Shown here: positions 7,989-18,474 of the stretch, one piece after another
How positions within the stretch are numbered: the first letter of the stretch is position 1
How the letters are laid out: each line of letters starts with the position of its first letter
The notes under the pieces: generated by a model
The model's database searches: none
What the model saw: only the letters and a program-made list of their open reading frames with translations
Told to the model about the DNA's origin: nothing
Translations under genes and position numbers: made by a program
Origin: Haplosporangium gracile
Lineage: Eukaryota; Mortierellomycota; Mortierellomycetes; Mortierellales; Mortierellaceae
Length of the DNA stretch: 21,097 nt
Direction: 5' to 3'
Assembly: GCA_015499985.1 (NCBI GenBank)
Contig: JAAAUF010000200.1
Coordinates: 4,494 to 25,590 of the forward strand

Positions 7989-10900
7989 ATGCCCACAGCA
8001 CGCCAGGTGTCCCTCGTTCAAAAACTACGGTGGCATGTTAGCGGCAACATCTCACCCACTGCTTTCGCCATTGGAGATGTCGATGGTCACGGCGTAAGCA
8101 CCACAGTGTGTTCCTTGCTGAGCTCAAAAAAAATGCTTTGCCCTTTTACGGACGAAGGTTGTTGAGAAGTGTTTGCTAACGCTTGTGATAATTAACAAAT
8201 ACGACAATATAGGACAACGCGTTTGTCATTGGAAACTTGGTCGGAGAACTCTTCATCTTCAAAGGAAACAACCCTGAAGGCTTACCGTGGCTTACCTGCA
8301 AAGGACTGGGCACGGTATGTACAAGGCTTGCATTCGCTGTAATCGTGCCATTGAGTAAACAACCTGAATAATTAATGCCATGCCATGTACTTCCCTTAGA
8401 TTACTGCGGTGGCAATTGGTGATATCAGGAACTGTGGCAAAAACTCGATTGTCGTGCTGAGCGCAGAAGGACTTTGTCATATCTTTGACATTGCAGGACT
8501 CGACGATGAATACGGACATCAGTCGTTGACTGGTACCGCTCAATCGCCAGCGGGAGTACTGTCAGGAGCAGGATCTCGCAACACCCCTAGTTTATATTCT
8601 TCAACCCCAACCCATGGTTCTTACTCAAGCGCATTGGCGCCCGGCAACAACCAGCCTGGACAAAGTACACATCCCAACATCCCCGCCACACCCAACATAC
8701 GACCAGTCCCCGACATTCACAACCCTCACAGAAGTCACCACTCCACAAGTCATCCAAATCACGGAACCCCACCACTACCACCGGCACCTCAGAACACGCC
8801 GCATGGATCGTCGTCGTCCTCCGTCACTGGTACTCATCATGTGTCAGGCGCGACCCCAATTCATTCACAAGTTGGCAGTATTCAAGGAAACGGAGCGGGA
8901 GCGAGACGCGGCTCAGAGATGTACTCAGGATCAGGACCAGCAGCGAGGACGTCAGCTGTGATAGCCAATCTGATCGGGACTCCACCCTCATCCTCAGCCA
9001 CGTCAGTATATGGCTCCATTGTGCCTAGTCATGGTCCTCGATCAGTCGGAGGAAATAGCGCAGCGAATTCTCCTACAGGAACACCTATTCTCAAACCACA
9101 GCACATGCCGATAAACACCACCCCACTATCCTCAGGAAAGGACGCGAACTCAAAAAGACACTCCACCAGCGCCCGACACAGCACTTTTGGGAAAACTCAA
9201 GTGCGTCACATTGGAGGTCGGCGAGTGCTTGAGCGCGCAAACTTGATTCTTCCGGTTCCCGTCAATATCAACCGTGCATACATTGCCGACATTGGTACGT
9301 ATATAACCTGTTTGCAATCTGTAATGTGAGATTGCGCGAATGAAGTCTCAAAGCTAATCAGTGGGCCTTTGTAAACAATTGGTTAGACGGCGATGGGCTG
9401 AATGAGCTTGTGTTGGCGAGAACGGATCGGATATTGCACTCATACGCCCTCCAATCCGGAAAGACTGCTTCACCTACAGGACTTACCCATCCTCAGAACC
9501 AACCTTTAAACCTGGTCAAACTTCTCAGTCGGACAAGTAGTGTGTCAACATTGGACAGCAGTGGACTTCTTTCGCCTTCAGAAGACAGACGAGAGACGGT
9601 GATTCATTACCCTTCAGTGTCTTCAGTCGGACGACAGTACAACGGTGGACCATCAGGCACAGGCGTCGGTTCTGGCTCTGGTCAAGGCCAGTCTGAGGTG
9701 CAGGATGGCGCCAATGATCCTTCAGCTCGCCTCACACTTGCCGAGAAGAAGAGATGGGCGCTAGACGGACAGGTAACGAAAGAGCTTATTATTTTTTGGT
9801 GAAAATCTCTGTCTGATGGTACATTATGCTGACCAAGGAACCTTGTTAATGTAGATCCACTGCTTATCAGTCACCAAAGACACACTTTCTGGACTGCCGA
9901 TCTTGCTTGTCGCCCAACCTGGACTCAAGTTTGTGATGGTGGACCACGCAGGAAACATGTCGGAGCCTGTCACTCAGATTCAGAGGAGTCCAGCAAACTC
10001 GTTGAATGTATCAGGGCCGGACACTCCAACACGAGGGGCTGGAAGCGGAGATGTGGCTACGGATATCGTGTGTGGCACGCAGTATGTTGACGGACAAAAG
10101 AAGGATATCATTGGTCTGATGTCCATGGATGGTATGTCTAGCACAACGAAAACATTGTTTGAGTAAGAATTTTGGGAAAGAATTGGTATGCGGACGCGTA
10201 ACTTTAATCACTCCTCCCTTCTGTCTCTTAGGCGTGTTTACGTTGCATGATCTTGAGAGCAACGTGGTCAAGGTCCACGATCTTGATTCGACACACAAGA
10301 TTTTTGGGTTCTCTAAGCTCAACTTTGGCAAGAACTTCTTAGAGGGAAAGGCGCGAGAACCGAGAAAATCTCGCTCGAGTTATGGCAGAACCAGTAGTCG
10401 ATATGCGGATGAAATTTATTCTGATCGAGGAGAGGACGACGACGATGATGACGAGGCTGGATACCTCGACAGCGAAGATGGAGACACGCTGGCTGATCAT
10501 GGAGAGTACAGTGACGATGGCAACGACAATCTTCGTCGTCGTGAACGATCCAAGTCGAGAAAACTAAGGACTTCTACGCCCTCGCTACTGATCCCTGAGC
10601 CATATGGATCAAGGTTTCAAAAGAACGATATGTTCGTAGGCTGTTCATGGAGCGGCATCACGTTCTTTATCGATCAGGAGTTCAACACTGCACAGTATGA
10701 TTTCGATTCTCGCGTCTGTGCCTTTGGAGCAGGTAATAATATGTCCCGTTTTGGCTCTAAAAACGCACGTTATTTATTTGCGACCAAGTATGCCGATCAC
10801 TCACATATTTCCCCCTCGCGACATAGGGCAATATGCCGTGACGCCTGGTCGAAACGAGCCATGTTTGTTCTACGTGGACTTTGAGGACAACATCTACGTT

Positions 10901-13900
10901 TACTATAACTTGTACATACAAACGGAACCATCAGTGCAATTTCAGGATATTGTAAAGGCGGATGCTTTCCTGGTGAGTTGAATACCAATGTCATCTGCGC
11001 ATAGTTCTTCTTTTATAAAGCCTATTTGTTGCTAATCGACCTCTTCGTTCACATAGGTTCGCACAAGCCAAACGATGCACTCGGAGCAGAATGAGGTTTT
11101 ATTGACCAGCGCAGCCATTCCTGCATCAGAAGAGGAAAAGCAGAGGGACAAAAACGAGACAACGACACCCACACCTCCTCCCTTAGACAACAGGACCCCA
11201 CCATCTTCAGCTTGGACTGAGCACGACATGAAGAGCTTCATCCATGACTCTCTGTACGACGTCAATCGCTACGAGGATGAATTCCAGCAGCTGAAGCGAC
11301 TGGCCAACATTGAGCGAGCCAAAATGGCGGCGTTCTTTGAGGCAGAGGCAAAAAAGGAACAGGAAAAAGAAGAAGCGAAGAATAGGACATTGTCTCAAGC
11401 TGCTGCTGCTTCACTCGCAAGTAGTACTGGAGGCTCGCATGCGTATCCAGACCCACGATTGCGCCGTCCACCTCATGTTCTCGCTATCGATACCTCCGAA
11501 GGCTCTGACCCTCTACGATCCAACCTTCAGCAGCGCTCGCAAGGGAGAGCTATTTCCGGAACACGCGAACAGTTTTCTTTGCAGGAAATACAGGGCGGCT
11601 CTAGCGCTTTGTCCTCTCAATATACCCAATCACAGCAGTCGTCGGATCCTTTGCTTTCGCCACATTCGCCAGTGTCTCCCGCTTCGCCATCATCTCCACC
11701 GCCCAAGATGGAGCACAACCAGAAACGAAGGCCATCTTTGTTGATCAAGGACGTCCTCTCTCACTACCAAGGAGAGATCACCCCGCCCTTGAAGTCTCCA
11801 ACCTCACCATCAGCCTCATCCAGCCAGTTCTCAAAGGGCCACAAGAACAGTCCCTACGCTACTACCGGTTCAGCAGCATCCTTGACCAACATCATGAAGC
11901 GATTCAGCCTCAAGGATCTCGGGAACGGAGGACGTCTTTCTCGGTCACAGAGCAGTGGAAGTAACCCAAGCACGATCGCTCAGGGGGGTCATCCGCTTTT
12001 GGGTGCACCTATGCCGAGCAAAGGAAAGGCCTTGGAGACACGGGTCAGCAAGCCTCTACGCACGTATCGTCCAGTAGGTGTTTCACGAAACCGGCCTCTC
12101 GGTGTTATGGGTCGTAAGTTGGCGGCGGCAAAGTCTCGTCTCTCAGTGCCACATGATCGGGATGATGATTCTGAGGAGGAGGAAGCTGAGAATGAGCCAG
12201 CTCCGTCGGAGGATGGGACTGGAGAAACGGACGGAGACCACCTTATGGAGTTTGATCGCTCCTCGCGGAAGAGTGTGGGCGACGATGAGGACCAACGTGA
12301 GCTGGATGATGGTTCTGAGGTGACGGCGGAGCAGGCTTACAGTCGGTCACGGAACAGCGAGGAGAACGACGAGGAAGACATTCAGGGTGTCTATACACCA
12401 TCAACAATATCACCTATTCCTTCCCCAGGACGATTCTATGGCCAGCAACAAGGCAGCGCTGCAGAGCGTAGTCCAAGTCTCGATGGATCTGTATTCGTGC
12501 TTGCCAAGAACCTCTTGTCGCCTTCCAATCGGTCAGGAACAAGCACCAGCTCCACTGCTGCAGGAAACGCGGTCGCCGTCGGAAGAAGCTCGCGCCACCC
12601 CGACAACGACTACAACCAAGGAGCGCCACTGAGTTCTTCCTCACGAGGCCATAGACGGCAGCGATCTGGACATGGACTTTTGGATGCTGGACTCGGCCTC
12701 TTACCCACACGTGAAATTGTCGCCTCCAGTGGCCTCAGTTCTGGACCTAACAGTGCAGGTCATAGTAGCATTCAGGACGGAAGGCGCTCGAGGGCTGAGT
12801 CGGTTTTGAGTACAGGATCGGATATTGGAGGAGTTATCGTCCCGAACATCACGCTTTTATCGTCCTCTATTCCCAACCAAACGTCGATTCAACTGTCGAC
12901 TTCAGAGCCGATCGGTCATGCAATGGTTATGCCGGACGTGTATGATAACTATGGCGATGACGGTGGCGATGGGTTTGACTCAGATGGTCAAGATTTGGAT
13001 GAGGATCGGAAACGATCGTCCACGGTGGATAGTGAGAATGTCCCACGTCCTCCTAGACGATCAGCTACGTTGGATCTTAATGACGGAACGAATCGAAGCT
13101 CTGGATCTGGAACCGAGTCGGGAGGGGCAAAAACGACCGGAAGTCTGACCACTCAAACGTCTGGCAGTTCACGTAGCCCTGGCACGAAAGGGGTAGATGT
13201 CAAACTGATGCCGGCGCCTTTGCCACGTAGCAACCAGCACTACCAGCGACAGCAACAGGAGCAGCAAGGATCGTCCGGTAGTCTCACAGGGAACGCCACC
13301 GCTCCTACTTCTGCTTCTGGCCACGTCTCGTTCTCGTCCAATACACGACCTAGCAGCAGTGGCAGTCTTAGAGGACACGACGACCATGGTTACCAAGGAA
13401 GTCACGAAGGATTTGGCCATGGTGTCAGCGGCAAGGCGTCCTCGACTACCTCATCAACAAACACGTCCGACTTTGGTTCAGGACCTTCTTCCCCCTTGGC
13501 AGCTATGGTAGTGCCTAGCAATACGATTTTGTCCAACCCAGCTCTGAACGGGTTCAAGGGGTTCGGCATCATGTCGGTCCCTGTGACATCCCCGTCGGCG
13601 TCGACCACGTCGGCGCAGCATCAGTATTTTTCGACACCGCATTCACACCATCTCCCGCCCAACTCGTCCTCTTCAGCTCACCGTGTTGGACACCCGCATG
13701 ATCTTACCCATGGATTCGAGGACGATAGAGCATCGATTCGGTCACGGACATCGACATATCGCAGCGTATTAGACGATGGAAACGACAGCTCGTCGGTTCT
13801 GGCTGCTGCGACTGCAGCGATGGTGAGCAGCGCTGGTGGCAGCCAACAGGGCGACCTTGGGATCTATGGGCTATCACCAGCAGCATCATCGACAGGACAC

Positions 13901-14308
13901 TTGGTCTCGGACTCATTGGTACGACGACTGGAGGAGCTGCAGCAGCAGGATCAAGACCAGGAAGAGAGGCAGCGTCAACGGGAGCGTGAGAAGGAGAAGG
14001 CCAAGACGCCTTCGTCGTCATCATCCCAGAATCGACCGGTGGCGCTTTCGAGAGTTAACAGTGGCGCCAGTGTCCAGAGTTCTGTTAGTCATCGGATCTC
14101 AAACCCGCCCTCTTCTGGACATGGCGCCGAGTTGACAGCAACTGCACCAGTACCTGCACAGACGACATCGACGTCAACAACAACGACGACGACAACCAGT
14201 GTGTCGTCTGCAAAAGTCAGTTCTGGATCCTCCCGGAGTATTTGGGACGACGATCACGATGCCATCAGGCGGATCAGGAACCGGCCAGGGTGTAGTCAAG
14301 ACCTTTAA
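7989..14308 (+). CDS. ITFG2: ITFG2-like KICSTOR subunit with giant disordered C-terminal extension
   Basis: Orthologue of animal ITFG2. With KPTN, SZT2 and C12orf66, ITFG2 forms KICSTOR, which brings GATOR1 to the lysosome to restrain TORC1 when amino acids are low. Eight exons give about 1887 aa: 7989-8093, 8213-8314, 8400-9294, 9387-9772, 9855-10131, 10232-10732, 10827-10972 and 11057-14308. All introns are GT-AG, 82-119 nt. ITFG2 landmarks in order: FAIGDVDGHG, PWLTCKGLGT, SAEGLCHIFDI, YIADIDGDGLNELVLARTD, RWALDGQIHCLSV, LMSMDGVFTLHD, FVGCSWSGITFFID, CLFYVDFEDNIYVYYNLY. These are beta-propeller/FG-GAP-like blades. A C-terminal FIHDSLYDVNRYEDEF helix resembles the end of the human protein. 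Disordered inserts split the propeller at about residues 118-336, 391-484 and 620-695. From about 920 to 1887 the protein is Ser/Gly/Thr-rich with acidic blocks and a Glu/Arg/Gln-rich coil near 1760-1788. Human ITFG2 is about 450 aa. Core identity is secure; the role of the tail is unknown. Confidence 0.9.
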
Positions 14309-14319
14309 TTAGGATCAGA

Positions 14320-14325
14320 AATAAA
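14320..14325 (+). terminator. polyadenylation signal AATAAA of the ITFG2 gene
   Basis: A canonical hexamer lies 12 nt after the TAA stop at 14306-14308. It supports the end of the long last exon as the real 3' end of the gene. Confidence 0.5.
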
Positions 14326-14906
14326 TTATCCTTTTAGAACATCAAGCTATCACAGCGCCCAAGGGCAAACTTAGCAGGTTTGTTATGGATTGCTTAATTT
14401 CCTTCCTATTTGTCCAGCGCCAACCACGTTCAATCGAGCCTCAGCATTTAGCGTCCACTATCTATGGCATTGTGCCCATCTGCAGTCGTCGTTTTTACTC
14501 GCTGTCCTTATCTTTCTCAAGTCCGCCTTCCAGTAGCATCCGTTGCAGTCAAAATCCATAAGTCGTCCATGTTGGTCCGCGTTCAGTCAGTATCATATTC
14601 GAGACGAGAATACCATGAATTATAATAGAGAAGACGAAAAAACCGTAGCTAATATGGTCTTTATGCAGGCCATCGTCAGGAATGCCTTGATGTCTTCTAC
14701 GCAAGGGGCCCAGTCTCATCTCTGGGTGGAATATGAACGCAAGTATCCACAGTTCAAAACAATAAGAACAATAAACGTTCATTGTGTCCAGCATTCATGC
14801 TCCCTGGCCACAAAAAGAAACCAGAAACAATGCTTATTCCTTCCGCGCTCTGAACGATCGACCTCTCATGCTCCTTCCCTAATATGTTGCATCTATGTTA
14901 TAAATA
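14326..14906. other. convergent 3' region between ITFG2 and BOLA3
   Basis: About 580 bp between two genes that face each other. Short open frames occur on both strands, but none shows a recognisable domain or plausible splice partners. I see nothing beyond likely 3' UTR sequence. Confidence 0.45.
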
Positions 14907-14912
14907 TTTATT
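14907..14912 (-). terminator. polyadenylation signal AATAAA of BOLA3
   Basis: TTTATT on the plus strand reads AATAAA on the minus strand, 35 nt past the BOLA3 stop, in an AT-rich stretch. Position and orientation suit the BOLA3 transcript. Confidence 0.6.
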
Positions 14913-14946
14913 ATTATTGTTAGGAATAAGGAGTGATAGTATGATC

Positions 14947-15439
14947 TTATGCGGCAGCCTTGGTGGTCAAACGAATCCCATGCATGCCTTTGATTTCCTC
15001 CTTCAAAGTCTCGTTAACCAAACGATGCTGCTTGACCATGTTCAAGTCCTTGAACGCCGAACTCACAACCTCGACCTGGTACATCGATCCGCATCCACCT
15101 AGATAGTAATTAAATGGCATTTGTCAGACTAAAAAAATCTAATAAATGCTATCGTAAAAAAATAAATTCCAAGTATTGAGGCTGCTTATCGCTATCATCG
15201 TCTTGTGTGTGTGTGTGTGTGTGTAATTTACCAGAGATATCTTCGACGATGAGCTTGGTGGGCTGGAACTTTTCAAAGAGCTTGGAGTAGAGATGCTTCT
15301 CGCCCTCGTTGAGTGAGGCAGGTGGGGTGGAGGAGACAACAGTGCTGTTGAAACGGAGCTGAGCCATCGAGACAATGCGGGGAAAAGAAGTGGCGCGGGT
15401 GGCCATGCGGGCCATAGGAATGAGGTTGCGGAGTGACAT
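14947..15439 (-). CDS. BOL3: BolA-like protein 3, mitochondrial
   Basis: Mitochondrial matrix BolA protein. With monothiol glutaredoxin 5 and Nfu1 it helps deliver [4Fe-4S] clusters to lipoate synthase and related enzymes. Two exons, 15439-15232 and 15098-14947, join in phase 1 across a 133-nt GT-AG intron and give 119 aa. The first roughly 35 residues are rich in Arg, Ser and Met with no acidic residue, as expected of a mitochondrial presequence. The BolA domain covers about 44-115. It contains ISGGCGSMYQVEV with the Cys ligand at 72, the QHRLVNETLKEEIK helix, and GMHGIRL with the conserved His at 109. The Cys in GGCG places it in the BOLA3 type. An in-frame Met 30 codons upstream exists, but the 15439 Met already starts a good presequence. 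An XLF-to-BOLA3 tandem spacing of 206 bp must hold its promoter. Confidence 0.92.
15204..15224. repeat. (TG)10 microsatellite in the BOLA3 intron
   Basis: A perfect TG tract of 21 nt, read as CA repeats on the BOLA3 sense strand. It starts seven bases inside the intron from the 5' splice site. CA tracts near donors can bind hnRNP-L-type factors in animals; an effect here is speculative. Confidence 0.85.
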
Positions 15440-15645
15440 GATGTATTGTTTTGTTGTAGAAGGTGAGAGAAAAAGAAGGCGAGTGGTGTGTGTAAAGCAG
15501 AAGGACAGAAAGCCATGGGCGACCGTCAACCACGAAGTTGGTGATCAGATCCCGAACTCAAACATCTTAAGGGTTTAGAGCAAACCTGCCCATTCAAAAA
15601 ATTACACTGATTCTTTGGGGGTTTTTTTTCTCTAGAAGGTCGACA

Positions 15646-17570
15646 CTAGAAAAGTTTCTTCTTCTTGCGACTCCTTTCCTTCTCGGTCTTCTCCTTGTCC
15701 AATTGCTCTTGCAATACGCGTCTTCTTTCCAATTCCTCTGCCTCCTTGGCAGCCTATTGATAATACCAAAAAAAAAATTCGTTAGCACTTAAGCGATTTC
15801 AAAAGTAGAGAATAAACGACAGCTTCCAGTTGTATCATGTGCAAATAAACAAAAAGGGCTTGCCTTTGAATTTGCTCCGCCATCAGCATTTCCAGCGTTT
15901 CGATCAGCAGCAGGAATCATAGTTGGGATAGGCGCCGAGGCGCCAACATCCTTCAGCAGCGACATGGACTCTCCACCAGCAGTTCTCCGACTGGACTGCG
16001 ACGATCCTGCTTCCTGTGAGGCCATGTTCCTTTCCAACAGTGATTGCGATGGGTTTGCTACGTACACATATCGGTTTGAAAACAAGGGTCGGTTAGTCTC
16101 CATTGCAATGAACATGCTTTCGAAGACCCTACTGCGGCTTGACTTGGGATATCATACCATGCTCGCCTGCATTCCGAGAAATAATTGCGCATAAAGTGGT
16201 CACTCTTTTATCTGCAAAGAGTTCTCTAGGCCCCACGAGTTGAGGAAATATTAATTGTTCAACATCCTAGCAGCATTGGTAAATATTAGTAAGTATGCTG
16301 AAAAGGTATCTATCGTGAATAGTACGCTCGATAGTTAAAACAAGACATTACCCCTTGAAGCTTGGTATCAATACGAGCCCTATCAAAACGCTCAGTAGCC
16401 CTTCGGCGGTTATGGTACCCTATCCCATGCTGCTCCAACAACTCTAAAGCCTCCACAACTTCACTCTCCTTGTTCTTGATCACAGCCTCCAATGTCCGGG
16501 TCTGTTTCCGATACGCGTTGTTTAGTGCAATGAGCGGCAGGACCAAATGATCAAACAGGATAGAAACCCCATCGGCATTCCTTTGATCCTCGTCCAATTC
16601 GTCGTCATCCTCCGGAGCAAAATCTCCTGGTTGATTGTCGTCGTATTCATCCTCACTGTCCTCAAGAAACGTGCGTCGTCCACGTTTATTGTTGCCATTC
16701 GCACCAGCCCTCGCACCTGATCCTGATCCTGAGCCACCACCGTCATTGACATCATCGATCAATTGAGAGAGATTGGCTGGGAATAGTGGCAACTGAGAAA
16801 ATGTGGCCGCAGTTTTGAGAGCGAGGGAGCGAGACACATCAGAGGTCGATGCAATCATGGGTGATAGCTTGAACTTCCAATACATTGTCGCCAAACCGAA
16901 TTCGAATCCCACAATCATATACAGCTACATAATATTGCAAGTGACGAGTCGGGGTTAGTAGTGGTAACCAGCATAGTCATGATTTGCTGTAGCTCTCCAA
17001 CGATGCCTTCTTTTACCTTGCCGTGACGCCCCTGAAGTATTTGCTTTGAAGGTGTTGCCGATGTTTTAGAAGCTGCTGGAATATCGTATGCGGTTGTAAA
17101 GACAGTTGACAATGACAACAACAAAGCCTCCATCTGAGCATCTTCTTCATGTGCAAAACTGCGAATGAGCTAAACAAGGGAGTAACAGCATGTATGAGAT
17201 TAATTGCTCTTATATGACATAATGTCCCATGGTGGCAGCGCGTACCAGAGCGAATGAGAGTCACTTGACGAACCTTGGAACGTTCTCGAATAGCATAAAG
17301 CTCCAGCTTCTCATACCACGTCTGCTTGAGATTGGTGAGCATGACGACATAGTACTTTTCTGCCTCTGAGAAAAACGCCTTGACGAGGAAGGTGTCCTGA
17401 GCATAGTCTTCAGGAACTGCGTTACCGGTTTGTGAATGAGGTTGGGATGCAGACGAGCCCTGTGCTGCTGTTGCTGAGAATGCTGCTGAGATGCCGCTTC
17501 CTGGAACAAACAAGAGGCGCCATTCCTGTTTGCGCAAGGTGTCGTTGTCCTTTCTTGTCAGTCGCGTCAT
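15646..17570 (-). CDS. NHEJ1: non-homologous end-joining factor XLF/NHEJ1
   Basis: XLF/Nej1-family protein, which with XRCC4/Lif1 filaments aligns DNA ends for ligase IV. Six exons give about 477 aa: 17570-17274, 17169-17017, 16924-16352, 16266-16158, 16057-15864 and 15753-15646. Introns are 104, 92, 85, 100 and 110 nt; the last has a GC donor (AAAG|GCAAGC). Head domain: RKQEWRLLF, FLVKAFFSEAEKYYVVMLTNLKQTWYEKL, IVGFEFG and MYWKFKLSPM, matching the strands of human XLF that carry VWHEQV and FYWNF. An acidic Gly/Asp/Glu-rich insert of about 60 residues (about 207-268) precedes the stalk, LVLPLIALNNAYRKQTRTLE. The C terminus RSRKKKKLF resembles the human XLF Ku-binding motif (basic residues, then LF). 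Start: Met at 17570 leaves a short N-terminal lead as in human XLF; an upstream in-frame Met at 17663 would add 31 mostly hydrophobic residues. The fourth intron (GTATGA donor) is the least certain joint. Confidence 0.83.
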
Positions 17571-17823
17571 GGACAAGGAGAGAGTGGGTGCGAAGGTAGT
17601 GAGGAAGGAGACAAGAAATTCGATTTTGCCACCAACCCCCGCTTCGCCGAGAAATGTCTTCATTAACGCATGCGATCGCCAAAAATCTAATACGTTTTTT
17701 ATATTGCTAATATGCTTCGGACTTGATCAAGATCAACTCTTAAGAGCTTGTCCTAAATTCACATTTGTTCCCATTCACTTCTCCTTTGCTCTCCCACTCC
17801 CCCCTCTACATATTACATAAAAA
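17571..17823. promoter_or_regulatory. short divergent promoter between XLF and Mix17
   Basis: The two genes start back to back with 253 bp between them (160 bp if XLF begins at 17663), so their promoters must overlap. The Mix17 side ends in a C/T-rich leader and an A-rich CATAAAAA just before the ATG. No clear TATA box is placed for either gene. Confidence 0.5.
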
Positions 17824-18474
17824 ATGGCTCGTCAACGTTCCCGTGCTGCCCCTGCCCAGCAGACCCGCAAGGCTTCGACCATGCCCGTCCGCCAGGCTCC
17901 TCCCCAACAAATGACCGCCCCTCCCGCACAGCCCTCGGCCATGGCCCACCCTGCCCCCCAGCAGCCCGGCATGTTTGCTCAGATGGCTACCACCGCTGCC
18001 GGTGTTGCCGTCGGTTCCGCCGTTGGTCACACCCTCGGTGCCGGCATCACCGTAAGTCTTTTCCTCTTACTCTCGCACCCTTGCTCCTTTCTTTCTTCGC
18101 ATTCTTCTACCTATTCAGCCTTGCAGCAGCAATTCATTACTGCGTTCCTGAAAAAAACAAGAGCTCAGTGACTAACCAACAATACAATCATGCTACCCTT
18201 TGCATACAAATCAACACAGTCCATGTTTGGCGGTTCCGGCTCGTCCGAGTCTGCCCCTGAGGCCCAGCAGCAGCAGCAGCAGGCCCCCCAGTACCAGCAG
18301 TACCAGCAGCCTATGTACCACAACGCCGCCGTCCCCGCCTCCACCGCCGCCTCCTGCGAGACCGACGCCAAGGCCTTCACAAAGTGTCTCGAGGCCAACG
18401 GCAACGACATGTCCGTCTGCCAGTGGTACCTTGAGCAGCTCAAGGCTTGCCAGTCCATGTCTGCCCAGTACTAA
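17824..18474 (+). CDS. MIX17: Mix17/CHCHD2-CHCHD10 family twin CX9C protein
   Basis: Small intermembrane-space protein of the Mix17 (fungal) / CHCHD2-CHCHD10 (animal) family. It is imported and oxidised by Mia40 and linked to respiratory chain and cristae function. Two exons, 17824-18051 and 18220-18474, give 160 aa. The 168-nt intron has a GTAAGT donor, a GACTAAC branch site near 18172 and a CAG acceptor; it falls in phase 0. The Arg/Ser-rich N terminus [10 protein letters not shown] is followed by a Pro/Ala/Gln-rich linker. A hydrophobic Gly/Ala segment at about 54-79 ([19 protein letters not shown]) is the family hallmark. A poly-Gln run lies at 92-97. The CHCH domain has C122-C132 and C143-C153, both CX9C. 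The start has AAA just before the ATG, a good fungal context. Codon use is strongly C-ending, consistent with high expression. Confidence 0.95.

Noticed and set aside
14543..14923. 126-codon plus-strand frame between ITFG2 and BOLA3
   Set aside because: It has no recognisable motif, lies in convergent 3' sequence and overlaps the BOLA3 polyA signal region.
15440..15529. Upstream in-frame Met of BOLA3 (15529)
   Set aside because: It adds 30 residues (MTVAHGFLSF and onward) that fall in the likely leader; the Met at 15439 already begins a typical mitochondrial presequence.
17571..17663. Upstream in-frame Met of XLF (17663) as the start
   Set aside because: It would add 31 mostly hydrophobic residues ahead of the head domain, whereas the Met at 17570 gives the short lead seen in human XLF. 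Not excluded, only less likely.
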